Origin: JBDTSW01 sp963807385
Lineage (GTDB): Bacteria > Actinomycetota > Thermoleophilia > Solirubrobacterales > 70-9
Length of the DNA: 64,000 bases
Reading direction: 5' to 3'
Assembly (NCBI GenBank): GCA_963807385.1
Contig: CAWEBQ010000002.1
Span: 1-64,000, forward strand
The notes under the pieces were generated by a model, which was not told the origin of the DNA, ran no database searches, and was given only the letters and a program-made list of their open reading frames with translations. Shown here in pieces: positions 35,170 through 43,580 of the stretch (positions are counted from its first letter, which is position 1; each line of letters opens with the position of its first letter). A program made the translations under genes and the position numbers.

Positions 35170-35976
35170 TCAATACGAGAAGCGGCGCATGCCGCGCAGG
35201 GCGAGCGAGCCGAAGACCCCGATGAGCACGGCCATCGCGACCAGCCCCGGCCAGGTCCCCGACCAGCTCACCGAACCGGTGACGAACCCCTGGCGCGCGG
35301 CCTCAATCACGTCGGTCACCGGGTTGATCGCCGCGATGTCGGCGAGCCACGGCTGGAGCAGCTCGGCGGGCGCGTAGGCCGTGGTGAAAAGGATGACGAT
35401 GAACATTCCCGACTGCATCAACGGGGCGGCCGACTGGCTGCGGAACCGCAGCGCGAGCATCGTGCCCCAGCATGCCGCTGCGGTCCCCATCGCCATCACC
35501 AGGAACAGCGCCAGCAGCAGCCCCGGCAGGCCAGGCCAGCTAACGCCAAGGCTGAGCCCCACGATCAACAGCACCGTCGCCGGGATCAGCGCCCGGACGG
35601 CGGCGGAGAGCACGAACCCGGCGAGCAGCACCGAGCGGGGGGCAGGCGAGGCCACCAGCCGGTCGAACCAGCCAGCCTCGATGTCGCGGGCCATGTTCAC
35701 CCCGGTGGCTGCGCCGGTGAATCCCGCCCCCTGCATCAGGCTCACCGGAATGATAAAGCTCTGGTACTTGTCGGTGTCGAAGCCGGGCAGCAGGGTCAGG
35801 CTGCCGAAGACCGCCGTGAGCCCGAGAAAGAAGATCGTCGGCGCGAGGACGCCGGGGATCGCGGCGCCCGGAACCCGCAGAAGCTCGTTGGCGGCACGGC
35901 GGATCAGCGCCCGCAGCATCCCGCGCGAGGAGGCGAAATCGAAGCGCCGCTGGGCGTGAGCTCCCGACGCCTCCAT
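35170..35976 (-). CDS. ABC-2 type transporter permease (DrrB/C-like)
   Basis: A 268-residue membrane protein with six hydrophobic segments. It contains the ABC-2 signature region SVSLMQGAGFTGA-like stretch, then GWFDRLVASPAPRSVLLAGF. The C-terminal FTTAYAPAELLQPWLADIAA is typical of exporter permeases. The start overlaps the stop of the preceding permease (TGATG). It is the third gene of a three-gene exporter operon read toward lower coordinates. Confidence 0.86.
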   Translation of the reverse strand: MEASGAHAQRRFDFASSRGMLRALIRRAANELLRVPGAAIPGVLAPTIFFLGLTAVFGSLTLLPGFDTDKYQSFIIPVSLMQGAGFTGAATGVNMARDIEAGWFDRLVASPAPRSVLLAGFVLSAAVRALIPATVLLIVGLSLGVSWPGLPGLLLALFLVMAMGTAAACWGTMLALRFRSQSAAPLMQSGMFIVILFTTAYAPAELLQPWLADIAAINPVTDVIEAARQGFVTGSVSWSGTWPGLVAMAVLIGVFGSLALRGMRRFSY

Positions 35977-36764
35977 CAGCCCGTCCTCAGGCGCCGGCGA
36001 AGGGCCAGGTTGGAGAGGCCGAGGCTGAGCGCGCCGACGAGGGCGATCGCCCCCGCGGCCTTCCAGAACGCCTCGGCGGTCAGCGTCGAGATCACCAGCT
36101 CACGGATCCCCTCGACGATGAACGAGAGAGGGTTGTACTCGGCGACGCTCGCGGCCGGCTCGAGGATTAGGTTGGCCGGAAAGAAGGCCGAGCTCAAGAA
36201 CAGGATCACGAAGACCAGCGGGAACAGGCCCTGCACGACCGAGGCGCTCCCGGTGCGCAGGGCGATCGCCGCGCCGATGCCGCCGAACGCGATCGCCGTC
36301 AGGCTGACCAGGATCACGATCCCGATCGCGCCGAGGACGCCCTCGGAGATCGAGGCGCCGAAGATCAGGCCGAGCAGGATGAACCAGATCGCGGCCGCGG
36401 CGCCCAGCGCGGCGGTGCCCGCGAGGCGGCCGAGCACCATCGCGAAACGCGAGATCGGCGCGGCCAGCAAGCGGTCGGTGAAGCCCATCTCGATATCCAC
36501 CGCCAGCGCGATGCCGCCGCTGTTGGCGGCCAGAAGCGTTGACTGGATCATCGCCCCGGCGAGCATGAAGTCGAGGAAGCCATCTACCTCCGGAAACCCC
36601 TTCAGCTCGGTCGCCCCGGCCGCCCCGCCCGTCTGGATGGCAAGGAGCAGGGTGGGGAAGATGATGATCGGGGCCATCAGCTGCGGCCGGCGGAAGGTCT
36701 GGGTGACGGATCGCCTCCCGAGCGCGCCGACGACCCGGAGGTTGAGCAGCACCCGCGCGATCAC
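35976..36764 (-). CDS. ABC-2 type transporter permease (DrrB/C-like)
   Basis: A 262-residue paralogue of the next permease with about six transmembrane segments and the signature EMGFTDRLLAAPISRFAMVL. It overlaps the ATPase gene by 4 nt and the next permease by 1 nt. The pair would form the heterodimeric channel of a drug or lipid exporter. Confidence 0.86.
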   Translation of the reverse strand: MIARVLLNLRVVGALGRRSVTQTFRRPQLMAPIIIFPTLLLAIQTGGAAGATELKGFPEVDGFLDFMLAGAMIQSTLLAANSGGIALAVDIEMGFTDRLLAAPISRFAMVLGRLAGTAALGAAAAIWFILLGLIFGASISEGVLGAIGIVILVSLTAIAFGGIGAAIALRTGSASVVQGLFPLVFVILFLSSAFFPANLILEPAASVAEYNPLSFIVEGIRELVISTLTAEAFWKAAGAIALVGALSLGLSNLALRRRLRTG

Positions 36765-37750
36765 GGGGCGGGCGCGGGCTCGTCGGCGACCGCATCGCCG
36801 TCGGTCTTGCCGTCGTCGTCACCCTCGAGGTGGTACCCCGTCTTCTCCACGAACACGTCGTCGAGGGTGGGCTGCACCAGGTCGAGGCCCTCGACGACGA
36901 TCCCGGCCTCGTCCAGTGCCCGCACGACCTTCGCTACATCGGAGGCGCCACCCACCAGCTCAACCAGGATCCGCCCGTCCTTGCGCGGCATCACCTTCCC
37001 GAACGCGCCCACGACGCGCTCCGCCTCATCGGCGCTGCCATCCATGAGGCCGACCTCGAGGTGGGCGCTGCCGATCTCGGCCTTGAGCGATCCCGGCGTC
37101 CCCTCCGCCACGATGTGACCCGAGTCGATGATCCCGACGCGGTCGGCGAGCTGATCCGCCTCCTCGAGGTACTGGGTGGTGAGGAAGACCGTCGTGCCCT
37201 CCGCGTTCAGCTTCGCGACCTCCTCCCAGATCGCCTTGCGGCTAACGGGGTCGAGACCGGTGGTGGGCTCGTCGAGAAACAGCACCTCGGGCTCGTGAAC
37301 GAGTGCCGAGGCGAGGTCGAGCCGGCGTCGCATCCCTCCCGAGTACGTGCCGACCCGACGGTCGGCTGCCCGCTCGAGCCCGACGCGGTCGAGCAGCACC
37401 TCGCTCTTTTCCTCCCCGATCGCTCGGGAGAGGCCGTGGAGGGTTGCCTGCAGACGAATCAGCTCGCGGCCGGTCATCAGCGGATCCAACGCTGCCTCCT
37501 GAAGGGCGACACCGATCGAGCGCCTCACCTCGGCCGCCTCGGTCACGACGTCATGACCGGCGACCCGCGCGGTGCCCCCTGTTGGGCGCAGGAGGGTGGT
37601 GAGCATGCGAACGGTGGTGGTCTTCCCGGCACCGTTCGGGCCCAGGAACGCGTAGATCTCGCCGTCGGCCACCTCCAGGTTCACCCCGTCCACAGCGCGC
37701 AGGTCGTCGCCGAAAGTGCGTTCCAGGCCCTGGACTTCGATCGCGACCAT
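36761..37750 (-). CDS. ABC transporter ATP-binding protein (DrrA family)
   Basis: A 329-residue ATPase. Walker A is GPNGAGKTTTVRML near residue 40, the signature is TYSGGMRRRLDLASAL, Walker B VLFLDEPTTGLDPVSR, and the switch His is in FLTTQYLEEADQL. The C-terminal DrrA-type domain continues past residue 220 and ends in an acidic tail. This class exports anthracyclines, polyketides or lipids; the substrate here is unknown. ATG 37750 has a TAGATT hexamer 6 nt upstream, so it is probably leaderless. Confidence 0.9.
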   Translation of the reverse strand: MVAIEVQGLERTFGDDLRAVDGVNLEVADGEIYAFLGPNGAGKTTTVRMLTTLLRPTGGTARVAGHDVVTEAAEVRRSIGVALQEAALDPLMTGRELIRLQATLHGLSRAIGEEKSEVLLDRVGLERAADRRVGTYSGGMRRRLDLASALVHEPEVLFLDEPTTGLDPVSRKAIWEEVAKLNAEGTTVFLTTQYLEEADQLADRVGIIDSGHIVAEGTPGSLKAEIGSAHLEVGLMDGSADEAERVVGAFGKVMPRKDGRILVELVGGASDVAKVVRALDEAGIVVEGLDLVQPTLDDVFVEKTGYHLEGDDDGKTDGDAVADEPAPAP

Positions 37751-37756
37751 CGGGTG

Positions 37757-37762
37757 AATCTA
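37757..37762 (-). promoter_or_regulatory. -10 hexamer TAGATT of the ABC exporter operon
   Basis: Minus-strand TAGATT then 6 nt then ATG 37750. Confidence 0.55.
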
Positions 37763-37825
37763 CTTGTGCGGGGCCCCTAACCGCCCGCGGACGGCGCGGA
37801 CTCATCTAAGCTATGGCCGTAGCCC

Positions 37826-38572
37826 ATGGCTGCGACGACGACACCGGCAGGGTCGACGCGGAGCCGCCTCACGGCGGCCGCCACTTTGGCATGCCTGGTC
37901 GCCGGAGCGCTCGCGCTGTACCCGGCGGGCGAGGCGGACGCGGTCCGGGCGAAGGAGATCGGCAAGACCGGCAACCCGCCGAAGCCGAGCTGCCCCACCC
38001 CGAGCGGCGACTTCCCCGCCAGGCGCGGCTGTCAGGTCCTCGGCGAGGTGACGGCGGTGCAGCTCTCCGCCAACGGCAAGGACGGGATCATGAGGATCCC
38101 AGCCGACGGCCATATCGTGGGCTGGTCGGTGGACCTGTCCAAGCCCAGCACCGACGAGCGCAAGTTCTTCGAGAAGGTCCTCGGCAACCGCGCGTTCAAC
38201 GGGGCCCCCTCGGCACGGCTGGCCATGCTATCCAAGGCCAAGAAGCGCAAGTACAGGCTGCGCGGCCAGAGCCCGGCCATCCGGCTCAACCCGCTGCTCG
38301 GCCGTCGCCAGTACTTCACCCTGAACAATCCGATCGCGGTCAAGAAGGGCTGGCACGCGGGCCTGACGACCCAGACCTGGGTCCCGGCGTTCGCGCACGA
38401 CCTCCGCAACGACGACCTGTGGCGCGCCAGCCGGAAGAAGGGGCGCTGCGAGGGTGAGAAGAACCTCACGCAGCGCAGCCATCCTCATCTGCATCCGGGG
38501 AGCGTCGAGACCTACGGATGCACGTACTCGGACGCGCGCATCCTCTACTGGGCCTACTTCAAGAAGGCCTGA
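37826..38572 (+). CDS. secreted hypothetical protein
   Basis: A 248-residue protein with a signal peptide (LTAAATLACLVAGALALYPA) and a mature chain of about 205 residues without membrane segments. It contains four Cys (PSCPTPSGDF, RRGCQVLG, GRCEGEK, YGCTYSD), which could form two disulphides outside the cell. The middle part is beta-like (GIMRIPADGHIVGWSVDLS). I do not recognise a family. A TAAGCT hexamer at 37807-37812 may drive it with a very short leader. Confidence 0.65.
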   Translation: MAATTTPAGSTRSRLTAAATLACLVAGALALYPAGEADAVRAKEIGKTGNPPKPSCPTPSGDFPARRGCQVLGEVTAVQLSANGKDGIMRIPADGHIVGWSVDLSKPSTDERKFFEKVLGNRAFNGAPSARLAMLSKAKKRKYRLRGQSPAIRLNPLLGRRQYFTLNNPIAVKKGWHAGLTTQTWVPAFAHDLRNDDLWRASRKKGRCEGEKNLTQRSHPHLHPGSVETYGCTYSDARILYWAYFKKA

Positions 38573-38587
38573 CCACCGGCCGAGCGC

Positions 38588-38899
38588 CTAGGAACAGGCG
38601 CCGGGGTTCTTCTCGCACTGCTCCTCGAGTTCCGCGGCCTGGCTGCCCTCCGGAGGCTTGAGGTCGTTCTCCTCGGTGTCCTGCTCGGGGTCGTAATCGC
38701 CACCCGAGCCGGTGCCGCCCGAGGAGGCGGAGGTCGAGGTGGTCGTCGTGCTGCCCGTCGTCGTCGAGGTGGTGCTGGTCGACGTGCTCTCCGTCGTGGA
38801 GGAGGTTGCCTCCGTCTCGTCGTTGTCGCCGCAGCCCGCGAGCGCGAGGACGCCGGCTGCCAGCGCCACGGCAAGCCAGTCCCGCCTGCGCTGGGGCAT
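38588..38899 (-). CDS. small lipoprotein with Ser/Thr-rich linker
   Basis: A 103-residue protein with signal and lipobox WLAVALAAGVLALAGC. A nearly pure Ser/Thr stretch of about 30 residues follows (ATSSTTESTSTSTTSTTTGS) and then an acidic C-terminal segment ending in two Cys (EEQCEKNPGACS). The linker would span the envelope and may be O-glycosylated. It is 2 nt downstream of the zinc-ribbon gene. The function is unknown. Confidence 0.7.
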   Translation of the reverse strand: MPQRRRDWLAVALAAGVLALAGCGDNDETEATSSTTESTSTSTTSTTTGSTTTTSTSASSGGTGSGGDYDPEQDTEENDLKPPEGSQAAELEEQCEKNPGACS

Positions 38900-38901
38900 G
38901 G

Positions 38902-39171
38902 TCACTCCGAGGCGCCGAGGCGCATGCCGCAGTAGGGGCAGTCGCTGAGGTCGAGGCCGACGAGCTGGTCGCACCGGGTGCACGCCCGGAGGTTCTCCGG
39001 GATTCGCAGGAGCGCCGAGTCGGACGGAGCCAGGGGCAGCGTGCGAGTGACCGGCTCCATTTCCTCGCCGGTCTCGCGATCCACGTACACACCGCCGTCC
39101 GAGACGGCGGCCAGGGCCTCGCGGCCGGACGCCGGCGCGCGAAGGCGGTAGGTCTGGGAATCGTTGCTCAC
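38902..39171 (-). CDS. small zinc-ribbon protein
   Basis: An 89-residue protein ending in a CxxC...CxxC zinc ribbon (RACTRCDQLVGLDLSDCPYC). The first half is beta-like with GGVYVDRETGEEMEPV. GTG 39171 is supported by a TAGAGT hexamer 7 nt upstream. It is cotranscribed with the lipoprotein and divergent from the GT4 gene. The role is unknown. Confidence 0.7.
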   Translation of the reverse strand: MSNDSQTYRLRAPASGREALAAVSDGGVYVDRETGEEMEPVTRTLPLAPSDSALLRIPENLRACTRCDQLVGLDLSDCPYCGMRLGASE

Positions 39172-39178
39172 GTCCGGA

Positions 39179-39184
39179 ACTCTA
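39179..39184 (-). promoter_or_regulatory. -10 hexamer TAGAGT, leaderless start of 39171
   Basis: Minus-strand TAGAGT then 7 nt then GTG 39171; back to back with the GT4 promoter. Confidence 0.55.
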
Positions 39185-39215
39185 TCCGCCGGCGCCCCGG
39201 CGAAACCCTCTGCCA

Positions 39216-39221
39216 TAGATT
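39216..39221 (+). promoter_or_regulatory. -10 hexamer TAGATT, leaderless start of 39229
   Basis: TAGATT then 7 nt then ATG 39229; the same hexamer and a similar spacer as the ABC operon. Confidence 0.6.
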
Positions 39222-39228
39222 CACCCGG

Positions 39229-40776
39229 ATGCGCGTCCTCATCTTCCACGGCTACCTGCTGCGCGGCACCGGCTCCAACGTCTACAACGCATCGCTCGCC
39301 CGGGCGCTCGCAGGGCTGGGGCATGAGGTGCACCTGCTCTGTCAGGACCGCTCGGCGGACGAGCTCGATTGGGCTCACTCGGTCGGCGGCGGGGGCGAGC
39401 CCGGCGCCGTCACGGTCCACAACCCGGACATCGGCGGCCTGCTACCCGTGTACGTCGCCGATTCGTACGCGGGTTTCGAGGTCAAGACCTTCGCCGAGAT
39501 GACCGACGGGGAGGTTGACCGCTACATCGAGGCGAACGTCGCTGCGGTCCGCCGGGTGATCGAGGTCGCCGGCCCGCCCGACGCCGCGCTCGCCAACCAC
39601 CTGGTGATGGGACCGGCGATCCTGGCCCGTTCCGGGCTCGGCGCCCGCGACGGCGGCCCCGGCTTCGCCGCGAAGGTCCATGGGTCGGCGCTGGAGTACA
39701 CCGTGAAGCCCGAGCCGGAGCGATTCCTGCCGTTCGCCCGCGAGGGGATGGCCGCCGCCTCGGCGGTGCTGGTCGGCTCCCGCCACACCGGTGAGAGCCT
39801 TTGGGCGGCGCTCGAGATGCCCGAGCTTCCGGCGAAGACACGGCTGGGCCCGCCGGGCGTGGACGTGGACATCTTCGCCCTCGCCGAGGACCCCGAGGAA
39901 GCCCACGCTCGGGTGCAGGAGCTGATCCTCGACCTCAAGCGGGACGCGTCGGGCACCGCCCCTGGAAGTTGGGGGCGGGACCCGCGGACGGCGGCCGAGG
40001 CCCTGGAGTGGTTCGTGGAGGGCGACGGGCCGCGGGCACTCTTCGTCGGCAAGCTCATCGTCTCGAAGGGGGTTGACCTCCTCGTCGCGGCCTGGCCGCT
40101 GGTGGTCGCCCGGCACCCGGGTGCGAAGCTCCTCGTCGTCGGTTTCGGCGAGTACCGCGAGCCGCTGCAGCGGCTCTGGATGGGCCTCGCCACGGGGAAC
40201 GCCTCGACTGGCAGCGAGATCGCGGCGCGAGGTCGCGGCCTCGAGGGCGGCGAGGAGGGTCGGCTCGAGATGCTGGCCGGCTTCCTCGACGACCCCGAGC
40301 GCGCCTCCCGCGACTACTACGCGGCCGCAGTCGGGGCTCCGGGCAGCGTCCGCTTCGCGGGGCGCCTGGAGCACGGAGAGGTCGCGAGCGTCGTCCCGGC
40401 GGCCGACGCGCTGGTGTTCCCCAGCACCTTCCCTGAGGCCTTCGGGATGGTCGCCGCCGAGGCCGCGGCCGCGGGTGTCCTCCCGATCGGGGCCGCCCAC
40501 TCGGGCATCGCCGAGGTCAGTCGCGAGCTGGCCTCGGCGCTGCCCCCGTCGCTCGCCCCTCTCGTCTCCTTTCCCCTGGGCGACGGGGCGATCGAGGCGA
40601 TCGCCGATCGTCTCTGCAGCTGGTTCGCGCTCGGCTCCGAGGAGCGTCGCCCGACCCGGGTCACCCTGCGCGAGACTGTCGCCCGGCTGTGGAGCTGGGA
40701 GGGCGTCGCGCGGGACGTGGTCGCCGCCTCGGGCGGAGAACTCGACGGCCTCCGGGAGCTCCCGCCGGGCATCTAG
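39229..40776 (+). CDS. GT4-family glycosyltransferase
   Basis: A 515-residue GT-B enzyme. The acceptor domain opens MRVLIFHGYLLRGTGSNVYN, with the glycine-rich loop of GT4 enzymes. The donor domain has ALFVGKLIVSKGVDLLVAAW, KLLVVGFGEYREPL and FPSTFPEAFGMVAAEAAAAG, the EX7E-like nucleotide-sugar motif. An insertion of about 50 residues between domains makes it longer than usual. The donor and product are unknown. Intact, unlike many glycosyltransferases in the window. Confidence 0.83.
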   Translation: MRVLIFHGYLLRGTGSNVYNASLARALAGLGHEVHLLCQDRSADELDWAHSVGGGGEPGAVTVHNPDIGGLLPVYVADSYAGFEVKTFAEMTDGEVDRYIEANVAAVRRVIEVAGPPDAALANHLVMGPAILARSGLGARDGGPGFAAKVHGSALEYTVKPEPERFLPFAREGMAAASAVLVGSRHTGESLWAALEMPELPAKTRLGPPGVDVDIFALAEDPEEAHARVQELILDLKRDASGTAPGSWGRDPRTAAEALEWFVEGDGPRALFVGKLIVSKGVDLLVAAWPLVVARHPGAKLLVVGFGEYREPLQRLWMGLATGNASTGSEIAARGRGLEGGEEGRLEMLAGFLDDPERASRDYYAAAVGAPGSVRFAGRLEHGEVASVVPAADALVFPSTFPEAFGMVAAEAAAAGVLPIGAAHSGIAEVSRELASALPPSLAPLVSFPLGDGAIEAIADRLCSWFALGSEERRPTRVTLRETVARLWSWEGVARDVVAASGGELDGLRELPPGI

Positions 40777-40822
40777 TGCCTGAAGGCATTAGGGGCGCGC
40801 GGGGGAAGGGGGCGGCGGAATA

Positions 40823-40828
40823 TAGAAT
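40823..40828 (+). promoter_or_regulatory. -10 hexamer TAGAAT, leaderless start of coxB operon
   Basis: TAGAAT then 9 nt then GTG 40838. The cofactor-less subunit II-like gene at 55757 uses the same hexamer and spacing. Confidence 0.6.
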
Positions 40829-40837
40829 CCCCGGCCG

Positions 40838-41614
40838 GTGACCCGCACCACGTATCTCAAGCTCGCCGCCGCCATGATCGTGCTCGCGATCGTGAGTTCG
40901 GTGATCATGCTCATCCCGGACTGGAACGGCCCAGCCGCGTCCGAGGAGGCGGGCCCGATCGACACGCTTCTGGACGTGATGATCGTCCTGTCCTGCTTCG
41001 TCTTCTCGATCGTCATGGTGATGTTCGCCTACGCGGTCTGGAAGTACCGCGCCAAGCCGGGCGACGAGTCGGACGGCGAGCCGATCCACGGCAACACCCG
41101 CCTCGAGATCGCCTGGACCGTGATCCCCACGATCATCGTCCTCTTCGGCGCCGGCTACTCCTGGGCCATCCTCGACGACATCGAGGAAGTCGCCCCGGCC
41201 TCCGAGCGCGTCCCGGTGAGCGTCACCGCCCAGCAGTTCGCCTGGACCTTTGAGTACCCGGAGGAGGGCGTGACGTCCAAACAGCTGCACGTTCCCGTCG
41301 GCAAGCAGCTGGACCTGCACCTCACCGCCCTCGATGTCCTGCACTCATTCTGGGTGCCCGAGTGGCGGATCAAGCGCGACCTCGTGCCGTCGGGCCCCGG
41401 CGGCGATGAGGTTGACGACACCGTGCAGGTCACACCGGACGTCGAGGGCACCTACCAGGTGGTATGCACCGAGTACTGCGGCGCCGGCCACGCGACGATG
41501 CGGGCGCTGGCGATCGTCGAGTCCCAGGAGGAGTTCGACGCCTGGATCGAGGAGCAGAAGGCAGACGCGGCACCCAGCGAAGCGGGCGGCAGCGCCGCCG
41601 AGGCAGCTGAGTAG
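40838..41614 (+). CDS. coxB: cytochrome c oxidase subunit II
   Basis: A 258-residue subunit II with two N-terminal membrane helices and a periplasmic cupredoxin domain. The CuA ligands are present: His in VLHSFWVPEW, then CTEYCGAGHATM with both Cys, Glu, His and Met. The electron-entry aromatic patch is QQFAWTFEYPEEG. No heme c domain is fused, so a separate cytochrome c must donate electrons. The diheme protein at 49382-50104 is a candidate. First gene of the cox operon. Confidence 0.95.
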   Translation: MTRTTYLKLAAAMIVLAIVSSVIMLIPDWNGPAASEEAGPIDTLLDVMIVLSCFVFSIVMVMFAYAVWKYRAKPGDESDGEPIHGNTRLEIAWTVIPTIIVLFGAGYSWAILDDIEEVAPASERVPVSVTAQQFAWTFEYPEEGVTSKQLHVPVGKQLDLHLTALDVLHSFWVPEWRIKRDLVPSGPGGDEVDDTVQVTPDVEGTYQVVCTEYCGAGHATMRALAIVESQEEFDAWIEEQKADAAPSEAGGSAAEAAE

Positions 41615-41633
41615 GCTGCGGGAGAGGTAGGAC

Positions 41634-43580
41634 TTGCCAGCGGCGCTGAGACAACCGGGCATGATCAGGGCGTTCTTCGGAATGTTCCTCGGCGGGGCCT
41701 TCGGGTTCCTCCTCGTCGTGCTGCTGCGCGAGGTCTCCGGCCTGCCGATCTTCCAGACGGAGCCGACCGGTTACCCGCACCTGATCGTCCCCGCGATCAC
41801 CGCGCCGATCGGCTTCCTGGTCGGCATCGGGGGGTTCGACTACTGGTTCCGCTGGGCGGCAGGCAGGCCCACGATCCCCGACGATCACTCCCAGCACGGC
41901 GCTAACTCGTGGCGCGACTACTTCAAGTTCAACACCGATCACAAGGTGATCGGGATCCAGTACATCGTCACCACGTTCTTCTTCTTCTTCGCGGGTGGCC
42001 TGATCGCGATGGTCATGCGAGCCGAGCTCGCCCAGCCGGGCACGCAGGTCGTCGATCCGAACGTCTTCAACGGGCTGTTCTCGACGCACGCGGCGTTGAT
42101 GATCTTCGTCTTCGTGATCCCGGTCTTCGCCGGCATCGCGAACTACGTCCTGCCGCTGATGATCGGCGCGCCGGACATGGCGTTCCCGCGCCTGAACGCG
42201 CTGTCGTTCTGGATGCTGCCGATGGCCGGGCTGCTGTTCCTCAGCTCGTACCTCGTGCCCGGCGGCGCCTTCGACGCCGGCTGGACGGGCTACGCGCCGC
42301 TCTCGACCGGGGCGCCGTTAGGCCAGTCCTTCTTCAACCTCGGGGTGCAGTTCGCGGGGGCCTCATCGGTGGCGACCGCGCTGAACTTCCTGGTCACGAT
42401 CATCACCATGCGCGCGCCGGGGATGAACTTCTGGCGCATGCCGCTGCTGGTGTGGGCCAACCTCTCGACCTCGCTGCTCGTCGTCGCCGCCACGCCGTTC
42501 ATCGCGGGCGTGCAGTTCATGGTGCTCTTCGACCGCGCCCTTCACACCAACTTCTTCCAGTCGGCCTTCGGCGGCGACGTCCTCTCCTACCAGCACATCT
42601 TCTGGTTCTACTCTCACCCGGCCGTCTACATCATGATGCTGCCCGGGTTCGGGATCGTCTCCGAGGTCATCTCCACGCACGCCCGTAAACCCATCTTCGG
42701 CTATCGCCTGATGGCGCTGGCGCTGATCGGGATCGTGGTGCTCTCCTACACCGTCTGGGCACACCACATGTTCGTCTCCGGCATGTTCAGCTGGCTGCGC
42801 GTGCCGATGATGATCACCACCCTGCTGATCGCCGTGCCCACCGGCATCAAGATCTTCTCCTGGCTTGCGACGCTCTTCAACTCGGTCTTACACCTGTACT
42901 CGACCGCGATGCTGTTCAGCCTTGGCTTCATCGTCACCTTCGTCATCGGAGGCATATCCGGGGTCATGCTCGGCATGGTCCCTCTGGACATCCACGTCTC
43001 CGACACCTACTTCATCGTCGCCCACATCCACTTCGTGCTCTTCGGCGGCTCGGTCTTCACGATCTTCGCGGGCATCTACCACTGGTTCCCGAAGATGACC
43101 GGGCGGATGTACGACGAGAAGCTGGGGCGCGTCCACTTCTATCTGACGCTGATCGGCATGCTGGGCACGTTCATCCCGATGCACTGGATCGGCATGGAGG
43201 GGATGCCGCGGCGCGTCGCCGACTACTCCGAGCAGTTCGGGAACTGGAACCTGTTCATCTCCCTCTGCGCCTTCCTGCTGGGCGCCGCGCAGCTGATCTT
43301 CATCTACAACATGGTCGTCTCTTGGCGTTACGGGCCGCGTGCCACCGCCAACCCCTGGCGGGCGAAGACGATCGAGTGGCAGGTCTCCTCGCCACCGCCG
43401 ATCTTCAACTTCGACGAGATCCCGCGCGTGGTCGGGGGCCCGTACGAGTTCGGGGTGCCGGGCGCCCGGCACGCGATTATGGGCGGCGAGGACGACGCCA
43501 CGGTGAAGCCGCCGACGCCAGCCGTGGCCGGTGCGACCGGGGGCGGGGGACACCCACCCAAGAGGGATGACACATCGTGA
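41634..43580 (+). CDS. coxA: cytochrome c oxidase subunit I, A2-type
   Basis: A 648-residue catalytic subunit. All ligands are present: low-spin heme His in LFSTHAALMIF, CuB His in WFYSHPAVYIMML and WAHHMF, and heme a3/heme a His in YFIVAHIHFVLFGG. HPEVY is replaced by YSHPAVY, which marks the A2 subclass that lacks the usual glutamate of the D-channel. About 100 extra N-terminal residues with two helices precede the conserved start (WRDYFKFNTDHK). TTG 41634 follows GGGAGAGG. Confidence 0.95.
   Translation: MPAALRQPGMIRAFFGMFLGGAFGFLLVVLLREVSGLPIFQTEPTGYPHLIVPAITAPIGFLVGIGGFDYWFRWAAGRPTIPDDHSQHGANSWRDYFKFNTDHKVIGIQYIVTTFFFFFAGGLIAMVMRAELAQPGTQVVDPNVFNGLFSTHAALMIFVFVIPVFAGIANYVLPLMIGAPDMAFPRLNALSFWMLPMAGLLFLSSYLVPGGAFDAGWTGYAPLSTGAPLGQSFFNLGVQFAGASSVATALNFLVTIITMRAPGMNFWRMPLLVWANLSTSLLVVAATPFIAGVQFMVLFDRALHTNFFQSAFGGDVLSYQHIFWFYSHPAVYIMMLPGFGIVSEVISTHARKPIFGYRLMALALIGIVVLSYTVWAHHMFVSGMFSWLRVPMMITTLLIAVPTGIKIFSWLATLFNSVLHLYSTAMLFSLGFIVTFVIGGISGVMLGMVPLDIHVSDTYFIVAHIHFVLFGGSVFTIFAGIYHWFPKMTGRMYDEKLGRVHFYLTLIGMLGTFIPMHWIGMEGMPRRVADYSEQFGNWNLFISLCAFLLGAAQLIFIYNMVVSWRYGPRATANPWRAKTIEWQVSSPPPIFNFDEIPRVVGGPYEFGVPGARHAIMGGEDDATVKPPTPAVAGATGGGGHPPKRDDTS

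Noticed and set aside
38700..38860. Possible minisatellite
   Set aside because: The repetitive bases simply encode the Ser/Thr-rich linker of a lipoprotein; codons vary and there is no fixed unit.
40776..40837. TGCCTGAAGGCA palindrome before coxB as an operator or terminator
   Set aside because: The stem is only five base pairs, no T-run follows, and it is too short to support a claim.
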